The notes beneath the pieces are model-generated. The model searched no databases. It was not told where the DNA came from and saw nothing but the letters and a program-made list of their open reading frames with translations. A stretch of DNA of 56,026 nt from assembly GCA_964575185.1 (NCBI GenBank), contig CAZNPW010000019.1:1-56026 (forward strand), written 5' to 3'. Position numbers and translations under genes: made by a program. The stretch is from CAZNPW01 sp964575185. GTDB lineage: Bacteria; Pseudomonadota; Alphaproteobacteria; Rhodobacterales; Rhodobacteraceae. This document shows, piece after piece, positions 31,299-38,991 of this stretch (position 1 is its first letter; each line of letters begins with the position of its first letter).

Positions 31299-32117
31299 TC
31301 AGCCCAGCATCGCCGCGGCGAAGGCGCGGTCGGGGGCGGCGTCGGCGGGGATGGCGGTGGAGGTCGCGGCCTCGTTGAAGCTCGCGTCGGCGCCGTAGAT
31401 GTCGCGCGCCACGCCGGTCGACAGCTGGTCGGGCGCGCCGTCGAAGACGATCCGCCCGTCGCGCATCCCGATCACCCGGTCGCAGTAGCGCCGCGCGGTG
31501 TCGAGCGTGTGGAGGTTGGCGATCACCATCCGCCCGTCCTCGGTGTTGATGCGGCGCAGCGTGTCCATCACGACCTGCGCGTTCATCGGGTCGAGGCTCG
31601 CGATGGGCTCGTCGGCGAGGATGACCTTGGGGTCCTGCATCAGCGCCCGCGCGATGGCGACGCGCTGCTGCTGGCCGCCCGACAGCGCCTCGGCCCGCTT
31701 CGGGGCCTGTTCGGCGATGCCGAGCCGTTCGAGGATGTCGATCGCGCGCAGGATGTCGGCGCGGGGCCAGAGATTGAAGACGGTCTGCAGGGTGGACCGG
31801 CGGTTCAGGATGCCGTGCAGCACGTTCGACACCACGTCCATGCGCGGCACCAGGTTGAACTGCTGGAAGATCATCGCGCACTGGCTCTGCCAGCCGCGCG
31901 CCGCCGCACCGCGGAGCGCCAGGATGTCCTGCCCGTCGAACAGGATCCGCCCCGAGGTGGCGGGAGTCAGGCGGTTCATCATCCGCAAGAGCGTGGACTT
32001 GCCCGCGCCGGACCGGCCGATCACGCCGACGAAGGCCGGGCGGTCGACGCTGAAGGTCGCGGCATCGACCGCGGCCTTCGGGCCGAACATGCGCGTCACC
32101 CCCTGCACCTGCAGCAT
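31299..32117 (-). CDS. phnC: Phosphonate ABC transporter ATP-binding protein
   Basis: ATPase of the phosphonate importer. 272 residues from ATG 32117 (MLQVQGVTRMFG); GTG 32138 would add 7 residues. Walker A GRSGAGKST, Q-loop IFQQFNLVPRMDVVSNVLHG (typical PhnC), signature LSGGQQQRVAIARA, Walker B VILADEPIASLD, H-switch ANLHTLDTARRYCDRVIGM. First gene of the importer operon, with a candidate Pho box about 70 bp upstream. Confidence 0.94.
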   Translation of the reverse strand: MLQVQGVTRMFGPKAAVDAATFSVDRPAFVGVIGRSGAGKSTLLRMMNRLTPATSGRILFDGQDILALRGAAARGWQSQCAMIFQQFNLVPRMDVVSNVLHGILNRRSTLQTVFNLWPRADILRAIDILERLGIAEQAPKRAEALSGGQQQRVAIARALMQDPKVILADEPIASLDPMNAQVVMDTLRRINTEDGRMVIANLHTLDTARRYCDRVIGMRDGRIVFDGAPDQLSTGVARDIYGADASFNEAATSTAIPADAAPDRAFAAAMLG

Positions 32118-32185
32118 CGCCAGCGGCCCCCGGATCACCGTGGCACCCCGCTAGGGCCCGATGATGACGGCGGTGTCGCGGATGC

Positions 32186-32203
32186 GTGAAAGTTGGATGA
32201 CGG
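32186..32203 (-). promoter_or_regulatory. Candidate Pho box before phnC
   Basis: Minus strand CCGTCATCCAACTTTCAC, two 7-mers 11 bp apart: CCGTCAT (6 of 7 to CTGTCAT) and CTTTCAC (5 of 7). A PhoB site here fits phosphate-starvation control of the importer, as known for phn genes. Confidence 0.45.
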
Positions 32204-32212
32204 CCGGGGGCC

Positions 32213-33169
32213 TCAGCCCTGCGCGATCCAGGCCCGGGCGGCCTCGATCACCGCGCGGCCCGTCGCGGTCAGATCGCCATGGGCGCGCACGACGGCGTCG
32301 CCCGCGGCGAAGTTCGCGCGGTCCTCGGCCGCCGCCTTCGCCGCCGTTGCGCGGTCGGCCGCGGGCAGGCGGGGCGAGGCCGCGAGCCGCTCCATCGCCC
32401 AGGCCATGCGGGCCGACACGAAGGTCGCGTGGAAGACCCCGTCCATCGGCCGCGGATCGGCGCGCAGCGGCGAGGGGAAGAGCGCCGCGTCGGGGTTCAG
32501 GACCAGCGGTTCGTCCACCGTCAGCCCGAACAATAGCGAATGCCCGGCCTCGTGCGCCATGGCCTCGACCAGCGCGAGCGGCGTCGGATGGTGGACGGGG
32601 TTCAGGATCAGGAGGCCCCAGAACTGGTAGTGCGAGGCGCCGTGGAACTGCACCGGGCTGCCCGGCTGTTCCTGGCCGATCAGGACGGTGTTGACGATGG
32701 CCGCGATCTCTCCGGCCAGCGCGGGGATCTCGCGCGACAGGAGGAAGCGGGCGTCGGCGAGGGTCGTGGCGAAGCCGTCCGGGTCGGCGGGCGGGGCGAG
32801 GCGCAGCATCGGGTCGTCGTCCTGCGCCAGGAGGCCCGCGACCGGGGCCGCGTCCGCCGTGCCCGCAGCCAGCAGCCGGTCCTCCGCGCGCGGGGGCTGG
32901 GCGGCCAGCGCGCGCGCCTCGTCCAGCGCCGCGTCGTGGCGGCCGTCGACCAGCGCGCGGGTCAGGCGGTAGTAGCGCGCGAAGGCCTCGGGCAGGGGGG
33001 CGACCAGCGACGGGCTGTCGGGAAGGCCTGCGAGCAGGGCCGCGACCTGCGGCACCTCGGCTGCGGTCGCATCGGCCAGGTAGCGCAGGCTGTCGCGCAG
33101 GCCCGCGACCATCGCAGCGTCGCAGGCCCGGCCCCGGGCGGGGTCGGGCAGGAACCCCGTCGCGGGCAT
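32213..33169 (-). CDS. HEXXH-motif putative peptide-modifying enzyme (aKG-HExxH beta-hydroxylase type)
   Basis: A 318-residue cytosolic protein. Residues 206-210 are HEAGH, in EAMAHEAGHSLLFGLTVDEP, followed by FPSPLRADPRPMDGVFHATF, VSARMAWAMERL. This arrangement (HEXXH, then SPLR-DPRP-DGV-HA-FV) is that of the TIGR04267-type HEXXH proteins, which occur in RiPP clusters and are now described as iron/2-oxoglutarate-dependent peptide beta-hydroxylases rather than proteases. No signal peptide. It begins 7 bp behind a 45-residue peptide gene on the same strand, the expected substrate; its ribosome binding site (TAAGG) overlaps that gene's stop. Not part of phnC-E: the phnC Pho box lies just beyond its 3' end. 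Confidence 0.82.
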   Translation of the reverse strand: MPATGFLPDPARGRACDAAMVAGLRDSLRYLADATAAEVPQVAALLAGLPDSPSLVAPLPEAFARYYRLTRALVDGRHDAALDEARALAAQPPRAEDRLLAAGTADAAPVAGLLAQDDDPMLRLAPPADPDGFATTLADARFLLSREIPALAGEIAAIVNTVLIGQEQPGSPVQFHGASHYQFWGLLILNPVHHPTPLALVEAMAHEAGHSLLFGLTVDEPLVLNPDAALFPSPLRADPRPMDGVFHATFVSARMAWAMERLAASPRLPAADRATAAKAAAEDRANFAAGDAVVRAHGDLTATGRAVIEAARAWIAQG

Positions 33170-33176
33170 GGCGGCC

Positions 33177-33314
33177 TTACTTGCCGCCCGGCTTCAGGCC
33201 CGGCTTGGCACCGATCCTGGCACCGAGACCCAGCGGCTTGCCCGCCTCGCCCGCCGCGTGGTTATCTTCCGCGACCAGACGGAAGCCGAGAAGTTTCGAC
33301 AGGTCGAGTTTCAT
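33177..33314 (-). CDS. Putative RiPP precursor peptide, 45 aa
   Basis: ATG 33314 follows a strong ribosome binding site (AAGGAG, 6 nt away); TAA at 33177-33179. The peptide starts MKLDLSKLLGFRLVAED, an amphipathic leader-like segment, then N18-H19-AAGEAGKPLGLGAR and a tail IGAKPGLKPGGK: the last 24 residues are Gly, Lys, Pro, Leu and Ala with no Cys, Ser or Thr. Net charge strongly positive. The next gene, 7 bp on, is the HEXXH enzyme. His19 or Asp17/Asn18 are plausible hydroxylation sites because that enzyme class modifies side chains of such residues. Too short to be found by usual gene-length cutoffs, but start, spacing and context support a real gene. Confidence 0.75.
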   Translation of the reverse strand: MKLDLSKLLGFRLVAEDNHAAGEAGKPLGLGARIGAKPGLKPGGK

Positions 33315-33395
33315 GGTCGCTCCTTGCAGGTGTGCCGGTTGACGTCAGGTGATCCCGAAGCGCTCGCGCCTGTCAACGCCCCGCCGCGCGGGGTC
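33315..33395. promoter_or_regulatory. Divergent promoter region of the peptide locus
   Basis: 81 bp between the peptide gene (-) and the ATP-grasp-like gene (+). On the minus strand a perfect -35 TTGACA lies at 33371-33376 with a poor -10 17-18 bp on. A perfect palindrome TGACGTCA is at 33340-33347, 26-33 bp before the peptide start, and could be an operator for both genes. Confidence 0.4.
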
Positions 33396-34322
33396 GTGCA
33401 TTACGTCGCCACCGGGACGCATCTCTACACCGTGCGCGACCTGGCGGCGGCGCTGGCTCCGCATGGCGCCGGGCTGCGGTGCTGGCCCTGGGCCGACATG
33501 CTGAAGGCCGACCGGCTGCCCGCGGGGCTGTGGGTGCTGACCGACTTCGACCGCCTGCCGCCCTGGTGGATCGAGGTCGCGGCCGACCGCTTTGCCCGGC
33601 TGCGGGCGGCGGGGGTAGCGGTGCTGAACGACCCCGGGCGGTTCCTGCACCGCGCGGCCTTCCTGCGGCAGATGCAGCGGGCGGGGCGGAACGGCTTTGC
33701 CTGCTGGATGCCCGCGCTGGGCGAGGTGCCGGATCGCTTTCCGTCTTTCCTGCGCACCATCCTCGCGCATCGCGGGACGCTGGGCGACCTGCTGCCCGAC
33801 GCCGGTGCCGCCGCGGCGGCGCTGGGGGCGGCGCGGGCGGCGGGGCACCCGGTCGGCAACCTGTGCTTCATCGAATACCGCGCCGCGCCGGACGCCGAGG
33901 GCGTGTTCCGCAAGCTCGCGGCCTACCGGGTGGGCGACCGGATCGTGCCGACGCTGTCGGTCAACGACCGCGGCTGGCACGCGAAGACCGGGACCAAGGG
34001 CGCGGCGAGCGATGCCTTCTATGCGGCGGAGCGGGCGGGGATGGGGCACAGCCCGCATGAAGCCGACTTGCGCGCGGCGTTCGACATCGCGGGGGTGGAC
34101 TACGGCCGGGCCGACTATGCCGTGGTGGACGGGCGGGTCGAGGTCTACGAGATCAACTCCAACCCCACCGTGACGGCGCTGACCGACCACCCCAACGCCG
34201 ACCGGCTGGCCGCCGCCGCGATCAGCCGCGCGGCCCATGCGGCGGCGCTGGCCGCGCTGGTGACGGACGGCCCCGCGGTGGCAGTCCCGCCCGGCGCGCC
34301 GCATCCGCTGCGCCAGCCCTAG
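33396..34322 (+). CDS. ATP-grasp-like protein divergent from the peptide locus
   Basis: About 308 residues if started at GTG 33396 (HYVATGTHLYTVRDLAAALAP). The frame is open back to 33168, but that part lies antisense to the peptide gene and has no family look; GTG 33330 and TTG 33339 are alternatives. Seen: CFIEYRAAPDAEGVFRKLAA followed by YRVGDRIVPTLSV (strand with Lys and the R-V-G-D-R-I-V-P run), and YAVVDGRVEVYEINSNPTV with Glu252 and Asn254, the metal/ATP-binding D...E-I-N-x-N-P pattern of the ATP-grasp fold. ATP-grasp enzymes ligate amino groups to carboxylates and several modify RiPPs; a role with the neighbouring peptide is inferred from position only. Its end overlaps the mcd stop by 4 bp (convergent). 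Confidence 0.65.
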   Translation: MHYVATGTHLYTVRDLAAALAPHGAGLRCWPWADMLKADRLPAGLWVLTDFDRLPPWWIEVAADRFARLRAAGVAVLNDPGRFLHRAAFLRQMQRAGRNGFACWMPALGEVPDRFPSFLRTILAHRGTLGDLLPDAGAAAAALGAARAAGHPVGNLCFIEYRAAPDAEGVFRKLAAYRVGDRIVPTLSVNDRGWHAKTGTKGAASDAFYAAERAGMGHSPHEADLRAAFDIAGVDYGRADYAVVDGRVEVYEINSNPTVTALTDHPNADRLAAAAISRAAHAAALAALVTDGPAVAVPPGAPHPLRQP

Positions 34323-35968
34323 CCGTCGAGCAGGCGGCGGGCGATGACCTGCGCCTGGATTTCGGCGGCACCCTCGAAGATGTTCAGGATGCGCGCGTCG
34401 CAGAGCACCCGGCTGATCGGGTATTCCAGCGCGAAGCCGTTGCCGCCGTGGATCTGCACCGCGTTGTCCGCCGCCGCCCAGGCCACCCGGGCGGCAAGCA
34501 GCTTGGCCATCCCGGCCTCGAGGTCGCAGCGTTCGCCCCCGTCCTTGCGCGCGGCGGCGTGGAGCGTGAGTTGCCGCGCCACCATGATCTCGACCGCCAT
34601 CAGCGCGATCTTGCCCGCGACGCGGGGGAAGGCCGCGAGGGCCTTGCCGAACTGGCGGCGGCCGGTGGCGTAGGCGAGCGCGAGGTCGGCCGCGTTCTGC
34701 GCCACGCCCACGGCGCGGGCGGCGGTCTGGATGCGGGCGCTTTCGAAGGTCTGCATCAGGTGCTTGAAGCCCTGCCCGGTGACGCCGCCGAGCAGCGCGT
34801 CGCCCGCGATGCGGAAGCCGTCGAAGGCGATGTCGTATTCCTTCATCCCGCGGTAGCCGAGCACGCCGATCTCGCCGCCCGTCATTCCGGGCGTGGGGAA
34901 GGGGTCGGCGTCGGTGCCGGGCATCTTCTCGGCCAGGAACATCGACAGGCCGCGCCAGTCGGACGTGCCCTCCTCGGTCCGGGCGAGCAGCGTCATCAGC
35001 CGGGTGCGGGCGGCGTGGGTGATCCAGGTCTTGGCGCCCGTCACCGCCCAGCCGTCGCCGTCGCGCACCGCGCGGGTCCGCAAGGCGCCGAGGTCGGACC
35101 CGGTGTCGGGTTCGGTGAAGACGGCGGTGGGCAGCACCGCGCCGCTGGCGAGCCGCGGCAGCCACTGCGCCTTCTGTGCGTCGGTGCCGCCGCACAGGAT
35201 CAGCTCTGCCGCGATCTCGGACCGGGTGCCGAGCGAGCCGACCCCGATCCAGCCGCGCGACAGCTCCTCGCTGACCACGACCATCGCGGCCTTGGGCAGG
35301 CCGAGCCCGCCGTGCGCCTCGGGGATCGTCAGGCCGAAGACGCCGAGGTCGGCGAGGCGGGCGATGACTTCCATGGGGATCAGGTCATCGGCCAGATGCC
35401 AGGCATGCGCGTGGGGCGCGATCTCGGCGTCGGCGAAGCGGCGGAACTGGTCGCGGATCATCGCCAGCGTGTCGTCCAGGCCCGCGTCGCCCCACTGGCC
35501 GTCGGCGAGCAGCACCGCCAGCCGCGCGCGGGCGGCGGGGCCGTTGCCCTGCGCGATCAGGGCCTGCGCGGCGGTGCCGGGCGCGAAGGCGAGGCCGAGG
35601 TCGCCGGGCCGCGCGAACTCCCCCTGCGCCATCGGGATGCCGCCCTGCAATTGGGCCAGGTACTCGCCGAAGGCGATCTGGTGGATCAGCGCCTCCGCCT
35701 CGGTCAGGCGCGCTTCGGTGGCCAGGCGGTCGGCCCAGTCCTGCATCCGGGCCAGCGCCTCGGTCACGGTGGCGATCCAGGCGCAGGCATGGGCGGCGTG
35801 CTGGTGGTCGTCGAGCAGGCGCGGATCGGGGCGGCCGTCCGCGGCGACGAGGTCGGCCAGCGCGCCGCGCGCCCGCGCGGCGAAGGCGCGGGCGTCCGCC
35901 AGGGCGGCGGCCGTCAGCGCGGGCAGGCCGGGCATGACCGCGCTGGGTGCCGGCTGTCCGTCAGGCAT
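34319..35968 (-). CDS. mcd: (2S)-methylsuccinyl-CoA dehydrogenase
   Basis: An FAD-dependent acyl-CoA dehydrogenase of the ethylmalonyl-CoA pathway, oxidising (2S)-methylsuccinyl-CoA to mesaconyl-CoA during growth on C2 units. 549 residues; the extra N-terminal helical domain of about 150 residues and the blocks LADLGVFGLTIPEAHGGLGL, PTAVFTEPDTGSDLGALRTR, ITHAARTRLMTLLARTEEGT, LGYRGMKEYDIAFDGFRI, and ILNIFEGAAEIQAQVIARRL match Mcd more than ordinary 380-residue dehydrogenases. The IFEG segment holds the expected catalytic/FAD-side residues. ATG 35968 preceded by AAGGGGATC. Confidence 0.9.
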   Translation of the reverse strand: MPDGQPAPSAVMPGLPALTAAALADARAFAARARGALADLVAADGRPDPRLLDDHQHAAHACAWIATVTEALARMQDWADRLATEARLTEAEALIHQIAFGEYLAQLQGGIPMAQGEFARPGDLGLAFAPGTAAQALIAQGNGPAARARLAVLLADGQWGDAGLDDTLAMIRDQFRRFADAEIAPHAHAWHLADDLIPMEVIARLADLGVFGLTIPEAHGGLGLPKAAMVVVSEELSRGWIGVGSLGTRSEIAAELILCGGTDAQKAQWLPRLASGAVLPTAVFTEPDTGSDLGALRTRAVRDGDGWAVTGAKTWITHAARTRLMTLLARTEEGTSDWRGLSMFLAEKMPGTDADPFPTPGMTGGEIGVLGYRGMKEYDIAFDGFRIAGDALLGGVTGQGFKHLMQTFESARIQTAARAVGVAQNAADLALAYATGRRQFGKALAAFPRVAGKIALMAVEIMVARQLTLHAAARKDGGERCDLEAGMAKLLAARVAWAAADNAVQIHGGNGFALEYPISRVLCDARILNIFEGAAEIQAQVIARRLLDG

Positions 35969-36083
35969 GGTCGATCCCCTTGCGTGGCTTCACGGCAGAT
36001 AGGACAGGCCCGGCTGTCCGGCAAGTAAATTGCGCGTAGCACGGCCATCGCGCACGAAAGTGATCGGTCTCGATGCACCGTAG

Positions 36084-36100
36084 TTTAGAACCGTTCCAAT
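36084..36100. promoter_or_regulatory. Candidate Irr-type (ICE) site before the NifU-type gene
   Basis: TTTAGAACCGTTCCAAT, an imperfect dyad (TTAGAA / TTCCAA) just before the -35 box. It resembles the iron-control element TTTAGAA-N-TTCTAAA that I recall for the alphaproteobacterial iron regulator Irr. Position next to an Fe-S scaffold gene makes sense; the right arm has a mismatch. Confidence 0.35.
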
Positions 36101-36102
36101 TC

Positions 36103-36131
36103 TTGACACCCGGGCCGCCGGGGCGCATATC
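36103..36131 (+). promoter_or_regulatory. Candidate promoter of the NifU-type gene
   Basis: -35 TTGACA (36103-36108), 17-bp spacer, weak -10 CATATC (36126-36131), 28 bp before the start codon at 36160. The remaining part of the 191-bp gap 35969-36159 shows nothing else. Confidence 0.5.
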
Positions 36132-36159
36132 CGACAAATCCCGTCAGGAGACCGGCCCC

Positions 36160-36717
36160 ATGTTCATCCAGACCGAATCCACGCCGAATCCCGCGACGCT
36201 GAAGTTCCTGCCGGGCCAGACCGTGCTCGACCTCGGCACCGCCGATTTCCCGAGCGCCGATGCCGCCGCGGCCTCGCCGCTCGCGCGGCGGGTGTTCGGG
36301 GTGCCGGGGGTGCAGGCGGTGTTCCTGGGCAACGATTTCGTCACCGTGACGAAGGCCGAGGGCGTGCAGTGGGACCACATCAAGCCGGGCCTGCTGGGCG
36401 CGATCATGGAGCACTACCAGTCCGGCCAGCCGGTGATGGAGGGGGCCGCGACCAGCGGCCACCGCGCGCATGAGGGCGAGGATGGCGACATCGTGCGCCA
36501 GATCCGGGAGCTGCTCGACACCCGCGTGCGCCCGGCGGTGGCGCAGGACGGGGGCGACATCACCTTCCACGGCTTCGACCGGGGGGTGGTCTACCTGCAC
36601 ATGCAGGGGGCTTGTGCGGGGTGCCCCTCCAGCACGCTGACGCTGAAGATGGGGATCGAGAACCTGCTTCGGCACTATATCCCGGAAGTGCTGGAGGTCC
36701 GGCCGGTCGCGGCCTGA
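36160..36717 (+). CDS. NifU family Fe-S scaffold/carrier protein
   Basis: Carries assembled iron-sulfur clusters to target proteins. 185 residues: N-terminal Nfu-N domain (MFIQTESTPNPATLKFLPGQ, VFGVPGVQAVFLGNDFVTVTK) and C-terminal NifU domain (RQIRELLDTRVRPAVAQDGG, DITFHGFDRGVVYLHMQGAC, AGCPSSTLTLKMGIENLL) with the cluster-binding CAGC. ATG 36160 has GTCAGGAG upstream; an open frame to 36073 is leader sequence. Possibly iron-controlled through the ICE-like site. Confidence 0.93.
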   Translation: MFIQTESTPNPATLKFLPGQTVLDLGTADFPSADAAAASPLARRVFGVPGVQAVFLGNDFVTVTKAEGVQWDHIKPGLLGAIMEHYQSGQPVMEGAATSGHRAHEGEDGDIVRQIRELLDTRVRPAVAQDGGDITFHGFDRGVVYLHMQGACAGCPSSTLTLKMGIENLLRHYIPEVLEVRPVAA

Positions 36718-36724
36718 GCCTTTG

Positions 36725-37300
36725 GTGGCCGGCACGATCCTGGCGTTCGACACCTCGGCCGCGCATTGCGCGGCCGCCGTGCTGTCGGGCGGGCGGATCG
36801 TGGCGGAGGCGTGCGAGCCGATGGACACGGGCCAGGCCGAGCGGCTTCTGCCGCTGTGCGAGGCGCTGCTGGCCGAGGCCGGGCTGGCCTGGCGCGACGT
36901 GGCGGCGATCGCGGTGGGCACCGGCCCCGGCAACTTCACGGGCGTGCGCATCGCGGTCGCGGCGGCGCGCGGGCTGGCCCTGGGCCTGGGCATCCCGGCC
37001 ATCGGCGTGACGCGGCTGCAGGCGCTGGCGCATGGCCATGACTTGCCGGTCACCGCGGTGGCCGACGCGCGGCGGGGCGAGGTCTACGTCCAGCTCCTCC
37101 CGGACGGCACGGCGCGCCTGCAGGGCGCGGAGGAGCCGGTGGCGGGGCCGCTCGCGGCGGAGCCGGGGGCGCTGCCGCTGGCCCATGCCATCGCGATGAT
37201 CGCGGCGGCAGGGCAGGGCACAGCGCCCGCCCGCGCCTTCTACCTGCGGCAGGCCGACGCCCTGCCGCCGTCCGACCCGCCGCCGGTGATCCTGCCGTGA
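36725..37300 (+). CDS. tsaB: tRNA threonylcarbamoyladenosine biosynthesis protein TsaB
   Basis: Partner of TsaD in making t6A on tRNAs that read ANN codons; an ASKHA fold without activity of its own. About 191 residues: TILAFDTSAAHCAAAVLSGG, AIAVGTGPGNFTGVRIAVAAARGLALGLGIPAIGVTRL, VTAVADARRGEVYVQLL. Somewhat short compared with Escherichia coli (231), with a trimmed C terminus, as seen in Rhodobacteraceae. Start GTG 36725, or TTG 36722 one codon earlier, 7 bp after the NifU-type gene. Confidence 0.9.
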   Translation: MAGTILAFDTSAAHCAAAVLSGGRIVAEACEPMDTGQAERLLPLCEALLAEAGLAWRDVAAIAVGTGPGNFTGVRIAVAAARGLALGLGIPAIGVTRLQALAHGHDLPVTAVADARRGEVYVQLLPDGTARLQGAEEPVAGPLAAEPGALPLAHAIAMIAAAGQGTAPARAFYLRQADALPPSDPPPVILP

Positions 37301-37409
37301 CCGCATCGGGGCCGTCCGGTGCGCAGGTGCTCGGCCCGGCGCCGCGCGGGTGGAGGGGGAGGCCCCGGATCGGGGTCCGGGGCGGGTGGGCCTTGCGGCG
37401 CGGTGGCCC

Positions 37410-37835
37410 GTGACGCCCGGGGCGCTGGCCGCGCTGCATGCGCGCTGCTTCGCCGTTCCCCGGCCCTGGACCGCCGCCGAGGTCGCCGCGCTGCTGGCGG
37501 ACCCGCTGGTCTTCCTGCTGGCCGAGGGCGACGCGGGGTTCCTGGTCGGCCGGGCGGTGGCGGGCGAGGCCGAGATCCTGACGCTCGCCGTCGCGCCCGA
37601 GGCGCGGCGCAGGGGGCTGGGGCGGCGGCTGGTGGCGCGCTTCGTCACCCAGGCGCGGGCGCGGGGGGCGGCGGAGGCGTTCCTGGAGGTCGCCGCCGGG
37701 AACGCCGGGGCGCTTGCGCTCTACCGCGCGGCGGGCTTCGCCGAGACCGGACGGCGGCGGGCCTATTACGCCGACGGGACCGACGCGCTGGTGCTGCGGC
37801 GGCGGCTGGTGCCGCGCCCCGTGCCGGATTTCTGA
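37410..37835 (+). CDS. rimI: Ribosomal protein bS18-alanine N-acetyltransferase
   Basis: GNAT acetyltransferase. About 141 residues from GTG 37410 (TPGALAALHARCFAVPRPWTAAEVAALL), the usual RimI length; a GTG at 37350 would add 20 Gly/Arg-rich residues. Acetyl-CoA site EILTLAVAPEARRRGLGRRL, then EAFLEVAAGNAGALALYRAAGF and RRRAYY with the conserved Tyr. Position directly behind tsaB is typical (tsaB-rimI). Confidence 0.87.
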   Translation: MTPGALAALHARCFAVPRPWTAAEVAALLADPLVFLLAEGDAGFLVGRAVAGEAEILTLAVAPEARRRGLGRRLVARFVTQARARGAAEAFLEVAAGNAGALALYRAAGFAETGRRRAYYADGTDALVLRRRLVPRPVPDF

Positions 37836-37886
37836 CCTTGCGGTCAAGATCGGTTCCCGCCCCCGTGACGCGGCCACGAATCCCGC

Positions 37887-37915
37887 TTGACCCGCCCCCC
37901 GTCCACCAGATTACT
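37887..37915 (+). promoter_or_regulatory. Candidate promoter of the nucleoside importer operon
   Basis: -35 TTGACC (37887-37892), 17-bp spacer, weak -10 ATTACT in an AT-richer patch, about 80 bp before the start of the binding-protein gene. Confidence 0.3.
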
Positions 37916-37995
37916 CAACCCCGATCACCCGCGAGCGGATTCTTCCCGTGAAGTCTCCGTGGACAGGGGGATGGCACTTCAACGGGGAGCACCTC

Positions 37996-38990
<995 letters not shown>

Positions 38991-38991
<1 letters not shown>

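Noticed and set aside
32213..33169. Zinc metalloprotease on the basis of HEAGH
   Set aside because: No signal peptide, pro-region or third zinc ligand pattern of known proteases; the SPLR-DPRP-DGV-HA block and the adjacent peptide gene point to the peptide-modifying HEXXH class.
33168..33395. N-terminal extension of the ATP-grasp-like protein back to 33168
   Set aside because: The stretch lies antisense to the peptide gene, is Arg/Ala-rich filler and would place the divergent promoter inside the coding region.
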